Below are positions 1 to 4,091 of a DNA stretch of 5,069 nucleotides, one piece after another. Where the stretch lies: contig QIEW01000368.1 of NCBI GenBank assembly GCA_003230535.1, forward strand, positions 1 to 5,069, given 5' to 3'. Every line of letters starts with the position of its first letter. Position 1 is the first letter of the stretch. The translations under genes were made by a program, and so were the position numbers. The DNA comes from a bacterium (GTDB taxonomy: Bacteria; SZUA-182; SZUA-191). The notes under the pieces are model-generated. The model had not been told where the DNA came from, did not search any database, and saw only the letters and a list, made by a program, of their open reading frames with translations.

Positions 1-261
1 CTCTGCAATGGAAGGTATATCTAAAGGTACTCCCGGACTTATTACTATCAAATCAGTATCTGCAAAAACAGATCGGGGATGCCCGCCTAAGACTAATTTT
101 ACATTAGGGGGAAGTTTCTTTATCCATTCTTTAAGCTGAGCATACGGCTTGACATCGGTCACTGTAACAAACGCCCCTTGCGCTGCCAAAAGTTTAGCTA
201 CCGCTACCCCGGTGCGTGCCAAGCCTACTACTGTAACTTTTTTCCCCTGAACTTCGATCAT
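1..261 (-). CDS. murD: MurD, UDP-N-acetylmuramoyl-L-alanine:D-glutamate ligase (N-terminal 87 residues, runs off window)
   Basis: MurD is the cytoplasmic ATP-dependent ligase that adds D-glutamate to UDP-MurNAc-L-Ala. Only the first 87 codons are visible; the gene continues beyond position 1. The translation begins MIEVQGKKVTVVGLARTG and shows the Rossmann-like nucleotide-sugar binding domain of the family: a GKKV-VVGLARTG loop (residues 6-18), a strand ending VTVTD (32-36), and the conserved ISPGVP motif (74-79). The ATG at 261-259 is chosen because family members start just before the GKKVxVVG strand. Upstream there is no good Shine-Dalgarno at normal spacing: GGGAG lies 17 nt away, and a closer GGTAA is part of a small GGTAA/TTACC inverted repeat (262-273). 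The gene starts 82 bp after the mraY stop, and the spacer is nearly filled by a dispersed repeat. The ATPase and C-terminal domains cannot be judged from this window. Confidence 0.93.
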   Translation of the reverse strand, partial: MIEVQGKKVTVVGLARTGVAVAKLLAAQGAFVTVTDVKPYAQLKEWIKKLPPNVKLVLGGHPRSVFADTDLIVISPGVPLDIPSIAE

Positions 262-265
262 GGTA

Positions 266-334
266 AAATTACCGAAAACTCCCGCTATGTAAGCGACCAA
301 CTCCGAGCGTGTTATAAATCCCGAACTATTCGGG
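266..334 (+). repeat. Dispersed ~69-bp repeat, copy 1 (inverted relative to copy 2 at 3206-3273)
   Basis: This stretch aligns with the reverse complement of 3206-3273. By eye I count about 61 identical columns out of 69 with one single-base gap. The longest shared block is AGCGTGTTATAAATCCCGAA. The element ends in a hairpin-forming arm, CCCGAActaTTCGGG (320-334), with a 6-bp stem. It fills most of the mraY-murD spacer. Read on the minus strand, the 6-bp hairpin lies 9 nt past the mraY stop and is followed by ATTTAT, so it could act as a weak terminator or a 3'-end stabiliser. No terminal inverted repeats or target duplication are obvious, so its class (REP-like, MITE or decayed element) is undetermined. 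Confidence 0.8.
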
Positions 335-343
335 TCGTAAAGC

Positions 344-1429
344 CTATCTCAGTTTAAGTGTGCTTAAGCTAATTAAAGCCAAGATCACGGCGATAATCCA
401 AAACCGCACTACTATTTTAGGTTCGGCCCAGCCCCGCAGTTCAAAGTGGTGATGAATAGGGGTCATCCGGAAGACGCCTCTGCCGCCCAGCAGCTTAAAT
501 GAGGCCACCTGGATAATCACCGACAGCGTCTCCATGACGAATACCCCACCGATAATTACCAGAAGGAGTTCATTTTTGGTAATTACCGCCAGCGTCCCCA
601 ATGCTCCGCCTAACGACAGCGAGCCCATATCTCCCATAAATACGGAGGCCGGGTAAGAGTTATACCACAAAAAACCAAGGCCCGCCCCTAACATTGCTCC
701 ACAGAATACTGATAGTTCACCGCTTCCCGGAACATAGGGTATCATTAGATAGTTTGCAAACACGATATGACCGGAGATATAAGAGAGGATAATGAAGGCC
801 AAGGTTGCAATGACGGTAGGGCCTATAGCCAGACCATCCAGTCCGTCCGTGAGATTGACGGCATTGGAAGTGCCGATAATCACCAACACGGCAAAGCCAA
901 TATAAAACATCCCCAAATCCGGATGGACATATTTTAGAAATGGAATTGGGATGGAAGTGGTTACTGAATTTGCAGGATGAGTGAAGAGAAAGTAGACTCC
1001 AGCCAAAGCAATAATAAACTGCCAGAAGATTTTTTTCCATCCCCTCAGTCCTTTGTGACTCTTGCCCTTAATCTTCATGATATCATCCACCAAACCCACC
1101 AGCCCCATTCCCGTCGTCATCCCAAGGATCAGCCAGATATAAGGATTATTCAGGTTGGCCCACAGCAGGGTGGAACCAATCATTGAGATCAGAATAATAA
1201 TCCCGCCCATTGTCGGGGTAGAAGCTTTTTGTGCCCCATTATGGGGTACGTAATCCCTGATTGTGGAGTTTGCGGGATAGCGCTTAAGTTTCTCTATCAG
1301 CCAAGGGCCGAGGAGGAAGTTAATTAGGAGGGCGGTAAGTATGGCATAGGCCATCCGGAAGGTGATGTACCTAAATACATTAAATGCGGGATGTAATCTA
1401 TGTAAAGGATAAAGTAAATGGTAAAGCAT
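344..1429 (-). CDS. mraY: MraY, phospho-N-acetylmuramoyl-pentapeptide-transferase
   Basis: MraY is the polytopic inner-membrane enzyme that transfers phospho-MurNAc-pentapeptide from UDP to undecaprenyl phosphate, making lipid I. With the start at 1429 the protein has 361 residues, the usual family length, and begins MLYHLLYPLHRLHPAFNVFR, the classic MraY N-terminus. Diagnostic motifs are all present: TPTMGGI (71-77), the Mg-binding LVDD (D115, D116), NLTDGLDGLA (192-201), FMGDMGSLSLGG with catalytic-site Asp267, and the MTPIHHHFE loop (322-330). About ten hydrophobic membrane segments can be seen. An in-frame ATG at 1477 would add 16 residues (MSFIIDEGINPQRDDI) with no family counterpart and no spaced ribosome binding site. 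The ATG at 1429 has AAAGAG (1438-1443) 8 nt upstream. The usual upstream neighbour murF is missing; murE ends 262 bp away. Confidence 0.97.
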   Translation of the reverse strand: MLYHLLYPLHRLHPAFNVFRYITFRMAYAILTALLINFLLGPWLIEKLKRYPANSTIRDYVPHNGAQKASTPTMGGIIILISMIGSTLLWANLNNPYIWLILGMTTGMGLVGLVDDIMKIKGKSHKGLRGWKKIFWQFIIALAGVYFLFTHPANSVTTSIPIPFLKYVHPDLGMFYIGFAVLVIIGTSNAVNLTDGLDGLAIGPTVIATLAFIILSYISGHIVFANYLMIPYVPGSGELSVFCGAMLGAGLGFLWYNSYPASVFMGDMGSLSLGGALGTLAVITKNELLLVIIGGVFVMETLSVIIQVASFKLLGGRGVFRMTPIHHHFELRGWAEPKIVVRFWIIAVILALISLSTLKLR

Positions 1430-1476
1430 AATATCATCTCTTTGTGGGTTGATGCCCTCATCGATTATAAAAGACA

Positions 1477-1495
1477 TCCTGTCTGTTTGACAGGA
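1477..1495. repeat. 7-bp-stem inverted repeat upstream of mraY
   Basis: TCCTGTC (1477-1483) and GACAGGA (1489-1495) form a perfect 7-bp stem with a 5-nt loop. It lies about 50 nt upstream of the likely mraY start (1429) and includes the first base of the alternative ATG (1477-1475). In the mraY mRNA it would be a leader hairpin. It is neither followed by a T-run nor obviously linked to a known regulator; it could be an operator, an mRNA stabiliser or chance. Confidence 0.5.
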
Positions 1496-1515
1496 GGCGC
1501 TTTCAATTCTCCTAT

Positions 1516-1521
1516 ATTATA
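1516..1521 (-). promoter_or_regulatory. Possible -10 box for mraY
   Basis: On the minus strand this is an exact TATAAT, placed about 80 nt before the likely mraY start in a spacer that also contains a strong hairpin (1581-1605). No good -35 sits at 16-18 nt; the nearest resemblance, TTGATA (1549-1544), is 22 nt away, which is too far for a standard sigma-70 promoter. The region is AT-rich, so a chance match is quite possible. A separate mraY promoter would make sense because the gene is detached from murE. Confidence 0.25.
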
Positions 1522-1580
1522 TTCCAGGTAGCTGGTGGTTATTTATCAATTTTTTCCTTGACACTCAATTCCTTTTAGAT

Positions 1581-1605
1581 GTTTCGGCCTGTTTCAGGCC
1601 GAAAC
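1581..1605. repeat. Perfect 11-bp-stem hairpin in the murE-mraY spacer
   Basis: GTTTCGGCCTG (1581-1591) and its exact reverse complement CAGGCCGAAAC (1595-1605) enclose a 3-nt loop. Neither strand has a T-run directly after the stem, so it is not a canonical intrinsic terminator, though it could still pause polymerase or protect a 3' end. It resembles in size and style the hairpins at 3370-3395 and 3404-3428 in the other large spacer, suggesting a genome-wide habit of intergenic hairpins (inference). Confidence 0.75.
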
Positions 1606-1616
1606 CCAACAGGGCG

Positions 1617-1637
1617 CCGCTGCTCTTAGCGCTAAGA
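1617..1637. repeat. Palindrome and CTTAGCGC...GCGG element
   Basis: TCTTAGCGCTAAGA (1624-1637) is a perfect 14-bp palindrome. On the minus strand, 1636-1617 reads CTTAGCGC, 8 variable bases, then GCGG. The same outline (CTTAGCGC, 9 bases, GCGG) occurs at 3466-3446, where the variable part completes a GC-rich hairpin. The two may be diverged copies of one short element; the shared length is small, so this is tentative. Confidence 0.45.
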
Positions 1638-1649
1638 TCAAATAGGAAG

Positions 1650-1693
1650 TTATATTGAATGACCATGTAACACAATCACTTAAAACCTCCTTT
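1650..1693 (-). other. Orphan ribosome binding site with 9-codon mini-ORF at the murF position
   Basis: A consensus Shine-Dalgarno, AAAGGAGG (1693-1686), overlaps the murE stop codon. Six nucleotides later is a GTG (1679-1677) that opens only nine codons (M I V L H G H S I) before TAA at 1652-1650. This is how a tightly coupled downstream gene normally begins, and the conserved dcw order places murF here. The peptide does not resemble the MurF N-terminus, so the reading frame itself may be accidental. My reading is a relic left when murF was deleted or moved. A genuine leader peptide is an alternative. Confidence 0.5.
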
Positions 1694-3191
1694 ATCTCAC
1701 CGAAGAATTTTTCTGGACCCCAAATTGCAGTTTCAGCATCTCCCGAGCTATCCGGCGATCATCAAACGGGACGGTCTGGTTTCCCAATAACTGGTAATCT
1801 TCATGGCCTTTTCCAGCTAAGATTACCGTATCTCCCGGTTGGGCTGAGGCCAGCGCCTCCCAGATAGCCCTATATCTATCCGGGCAGATGAGATAGTGGG
1901 CGCTATTCTGGGAGATGTCGGTTATACCGGCCTCTATTTCACGAATGATTTCCAGGGGGTCTTCCTGTCGGGGGTTATCCGATGTTATTACCGTATAATC
2001 GCTCAACTCAGCAGTTATTTTACCCATTATCGGTCGTTTGCCTCGGTCACGCTCTCCACCGCATCCAAACAGGGTTATAATCCGTCCGGAAGATAGCTTG
2101 CGGACGGTTACCAGAAGGCTTTGGAGCGCATCCGGAGTATGAGCATAATCCACGATAACCTTAAAGTCCTGGCCGCATTCGATAGGCTCAAACCGGCCGG
2201 GTACCTTCTCTACATTACTTATTCCCTCCTGGATAAACCGGGGACTTATGCCTTGGGATACTGCCACTCCAGCAGCAGCCAATATATTATAAAGATTATG
2301 TTCGCCCGGCAGGCCGGATTTTATGGGGAAACGCCCTGACGGACAGAGCAGATGCGCTTTTGTACCATTAATAGTACAATCATAGTCCTCTGCCGACACC
2401 ATTGCTTCACTTTCTAAGCCATAGCCCAATACCCCGGACCGGGTAATGGAAATTAGCTTGGCTCCATAAGGGTCATCCAGGTTAATCACCGCGGTCGCTT
2501 CTTTGTCCAGCATTTCAAATAGTTTCTGTTTAGCGGCAAAATAGCGCTCTGTATCCTGATGGAAATCAAGATGATCCCGGCCCAAATTACTAAATACTCC
2601 CACACTGAACCGCGACCCAACCACCCGTCCCAATTCCAAGGAGTGAGAAGACACCTCCAGCACGCCATATTCTATCCCTGTCTCCAGCATCCGGCACATC
2701 ATTCGCTGAAGGTCCAGAGACTCCGGGGTAGTGCGCTGGGCAGGTAAATCCATCTCACCAATCTGGTAATGGATTGTGCCGATAACTCCCACCTTATAGC
2801 CGGCGGCACGGAGAATAGAGGCTACAAAATAGGAGATGGTCGTTTTACCATTAGTCCCGGTAATCCCAATCAGTTTCAGTTTTCGTGAGGGGTGTTGATA
2901 GAAGGCTGCTCCAAGATATGCCAGCGCCAGGCGGCTGTCGGGGACTATAATTCGGGTAATTTCCGGGTATTTGTCAGCGGCTTCCTCTCTCTCTGCTACA
3001 ACGACCCCGGCCCCGGATGCTAACGCCTGAGGAATAAATTTATGCCCGTCCTGCCGGTAACCGCAAATACAGACAAAAAGGTAACCTTCCTTTACCTGTC
3101 GAGAATCATAGGCCAGACCGGTTATCTCATAATCTGTATTTCCCTTTACCATCTTTACTGGTAGAGAGGAGAGAAGTTCTTTTAATTTCAT
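1692..3191 (-). CDS. murE: MurE, UDP-MurNAc-L-Ala-D-Glu:meso-diaminopimelate ligase
   Basis: MurE is the cytoplasmic Mur ligase that adds the third peptide-stem residue using ATP. The 499-residue protein is of normal length and complete. Visible landmarks: N-terminal UDP-binding domain with YDSRQVKEG (28-36); P-loop GITGTNGKTT (109-118); TTPE (154-157); EVSSHSLE (179-186); K221 in AAKQKLF, the position of the carbamylated lysine; HNLYN (298-302); DYAHTPD (348-354); and TSDNPRQEDP (403-412). The DNPR signature is typical of enzymes specific for meso-diaminopimelate rather than lysine. The C-terminal KGHEDYQ (461-467) also fits. Start ATG at 3191 matches the family N-terminus; its ribosome binding site is weak (AGG 6 nt upstream), in contrast to the strong site at its 3' end. 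It is separated from the PASTA gene by 366 bp, so it is probably transcribed from its own promoter. Confidence 0.97.
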   Translation of the reverse strand: MKLKELLSSLPVKMVKGNTDYEITGLAYDSRQVKEGYLFVCICGYRQDGHKFIPQALASGAGVVVAEREEAADKYPEITRIIVPDSRLALAYLGAAFYQHPSRKLKLIGITGTNGKTTISYFVASILRAAGYKVGVIGTIHYQIGEMDLPAQRTTPESLDLQRMMCRMLETGIEYGVLEVSSHSLELGRVVGSRFSVGVFSNLGRDHLDFHQDTERYFAAKQKLFEMLDKEATAVINLDDPYGAKLISITRSGVLGYGLESEAMVSAEDYDCTINGTKAHLLCPSGRFPIKSGLPGEHNLYNILAAAGVAVSQGISPRFIQEGISNVEKVPGRFEPIECGQDFKVIVDYAHTPDALQSLLVTVRKLSSGRIITLFGCGGERDRGKRPIMGKITAELSDYTVITSDNPRQEDPLEIIREIEAGITDISQNSAHYLICPDRYRAIWEALASAQPGDTVILAGKGHEDYQLLGNQTVPFDDRRIAREMLKLQFGVQKNSSVR

Positions 3192-3205
3192 TTTTAACCT
3201 GATAG

Positions 3206-3273
3206 CCCGAATAATTCGGGATTTATAACACGCTCCCGTTGGTCGCTTCCATAACGGGGGTTTTCAGTAATTT
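3206..3273 (-). repeat. Dispersed ~68-bp repeat, copy 2, directly upstream of murE
   Basis: This is the reverse-complement partner of 266-334 (about 88% identity by eye). It ends 14 bp before the murE start codon, so it would lie in the murE 5' leader. It contains two inverted repeats: CCCGAAtaaTTCGGG (3206-3220) and CCCGTT/AACGGG (3235-3240 with 3253-3258). The second is degraded in copy 1. On the minus strand the shared block carries TGTTATAAAT, which resembles an extended -10 element pointing at murE, so the repeat may supply promoter activity; this is speculative. Confidence 0.8.
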
Positions 3274-3315
3274 GTATGAGCCATTTTGTTTTTGACTGTT
3301 GTTTTGTAACTAGAA

Positions 3316-3343
3316 CTTATAGGAATTTCCTTTTTATGTCCAA
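3316..3343 (-). promoter_or_regulatory. Candidate murE promoter
   Basis: On the minus strand TTGGAC (3343-3338) and TATAAG (3321-3316) are separated by 16 nt. The -10 matches consensus at five of six bases, the -35 only at TTG. Transcription from here would give a leader of about 120 nt including repeat copy 2. The spacer contains a small palindrome, AGGAATTTCCT (3321-3331), which could be an operator or chance. The placement, after a terminator-like hairpin and before murE, is sensible, but the match is modest. Confidence 0.3.
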
Positions 3344-3369
3344 TAAAACAAGTAGATAAGTTTTTATGT

Positions 3370-3395
3370 GCTGTCGGGTTCTCAAACCCGACAGC
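3370..3395. repeat. Perfect 11-bp-stem hairpin
   Basis: GCTGTCGGGTT (3370-3380) pairs exactly with AACCCGACAGC (3385-3395) around a 4-nt loop. On the minus strand it is followed by ACATAAAAAC, not by a T-run; on the plus strand no T-run follows either. It therefore looks like an intergenic hairpin repeat rather than a classical terminator. It is the middle member of a group of three hairpins within 92 bp. Confidence 0.75.
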
Positions 3396-3403
3396 CTGAA
3401 TGA

Positions 3404-3428
3404 GTGGCAGGTTTCCTGAACCTGCCAC
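3404..3428. repeat. Perfect 10-bp-stem hairpin
   Basis: GTGGCAGGTT (3404-3413) pairs with AACCTGCCAC (3419-3428) around a 5-nt loop. It lies 8 bp from the hairpin at 3370-3395, and both arms end in GGTT/AACC next to the loop, although the outer stems are unrelated. This shared loop-proximal pattern suggests a common origin or mechanism. No T-run follows on either strand. Confidence 0.75.
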
Positions 3429-3438
3429 CACCTAACCT

Positions 3439-3461
3439 AAAAAGTCCGCACCGTCGGTGCG
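3439..3461 (-). terminator. Terminator-like hairpin between the PASTA gene and murE
   Basis: On the minus strand CGCACC, loop GAC, GGTGCG (3461-3447) is followed after three bases by TTTTT (3443-3439). A 6-bp GC-rich stem plus a short U-tract is compatible with a weak intrinsic terminator ending the rsmH-PASTA transcript about 100 nt after the PASTA gene's stop. The U-tract is short and offset, so readthrough is likely. The same CTTAGCGC...GCGG outline occurs at 1636-1617, so this may equally be a repeat copy. Confidence 0.35.
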
Positions 3462-3557
3462 CTAAGTTCATGTATTAAAATAATATCATCAATATTTGCC
3501 GTGGATTTATGAATAATCCGGAATAAACCTTCTAACTATTTTAAATTGTTGTTATGC

Positions 3558-4091
3558 CTAAGATGCGGCCTCAAATATTAGGTTACATAAAGTTCCCTCA
3601 GGCACCTTTTCTCCCGGTTCAGGGTATTGTCCGACCAATTTCCCTGAACCTTCCAACCTAACTCTTAGCCCTTGTTTTGCTAAGATACTCAGAACACGGC
3701 GCATATTCCCGCCGATAAGATTTGGCATTTTAACCAGTTTAGGCGGATAATTTATGGTCGCGGCTATATTCTCAAGGGGAAACTCAATAGCTTTTTTTCT
3801 TGTATCTTTATTCCGGCCTGCTAGATCTGTTGCCAGAGCGCCCAGTGTTTTTCCCAGGAATGAGTAAACCGATGACCAGCTAAATAACATAATTTTTGGG
3901 ATATCAGCAGTATTTGAATACGGATCGGCATCCCCCTCTAATTCTTGCTGAATCAGATCGATTGTCGAGGTCAATAATTCCTGGCGGCCGGGAACCTGAA
4001 CATAGAAAAAACGAACACTCATAGCCACCAGAGATAACACAAACAATATCTTAAGCGAAGAAATCCTGGTTCTCCAATTAAATTTTGTCAT
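3558..4091 (-). CDS. Short membrane-anchored PASTA-domain protein; looks like FtsI lacking its transpeptidase domain
   Basis: The 177-residue protein has three parts: a short basic N-terminus followed by one membrane segment (about 13-31, ILFVLSLVAMSVRFFYVQV), a polar linker (about 32-115), and one C-terminal PASTA domain (about 118-174; MPNLIGGNMRRVLSILAKQGLRV... YPEPGEKVPEGT). Both ends resemble class B penicillin-binding proteins: RFFYVQV after the membrane helix, and a PP-linked PASTA domain starting 'P-LIG'. The transpeptidase domain, with its SxxK, SxN and KTG motifs, is absent. PASTA domains in this context bind muropeptides or partner division proteins. The gene lies exactly where ftsL/ftsI should be, overlaps rsmH by 14 nt and has a strong ribosome binding site, so it appears expressed and in frame. 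FtsL is an alternative by size and position, but the region after the helix is not an obvious FtsL-type coiled coil. I infer a reduced or repurposed FtsI; division transpeptidase activity would need another gene. Confidence 0.75.
   Translation of the reverse strand: MTKFNWRTRISSLKILFVLSLVAMSVRFFYVQVPGRQELLTSTIDLIQQELEGDADPYSNTADIPKIMLFSWSSVYSFLGKTLGALATDLAGRNKDTRKKAIEFPLENIAATINYPPKLVKMPNLIGGNMRRVLSILAKQGLRVRLEGSGKLVGQYPEPGEKVPEGTLCNLIFEAAS

Noticed and set aside
977-1186. Plus-strand open frame of 69 codons inside mraY
   Set aside because: It lies opposite highly conserved MraY residues, has no recognisable domain or ribosome binding site, and is best explained as a shadow of mraY.
1558-1563. 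Perfect plus-strand TTGACA
   Set aside because: There is no -10 at 16-18 nt (nearest TTAGAT-like hexamer is 11-12 nt away) and no plus-strand gene downstream.
1430-1691. Residual murF coding sequence
   Set aside because: No MurF motifs (P-loop or DNPxS-like stretches) are visible in the minus-strand frames of this spacer; only the upstream ribosome binding site could be a relic.
1655-2747. Several plus-strand open frames of 62-72 codons and a minus-strand 60-codon frame opposite or within murE
   Set aside because: All overlap the convincing murE frame, show low-complexity or unfamiliar translations, and have no supporting signals.
3192-3557. CRISPR array, tRNA or structured riboswitch in the large spacer
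   Set aside because: The repeats are single hairpins of different sequence without regular spacing, and no tRNA cloverleaf or known riboswitch core is recognisable.
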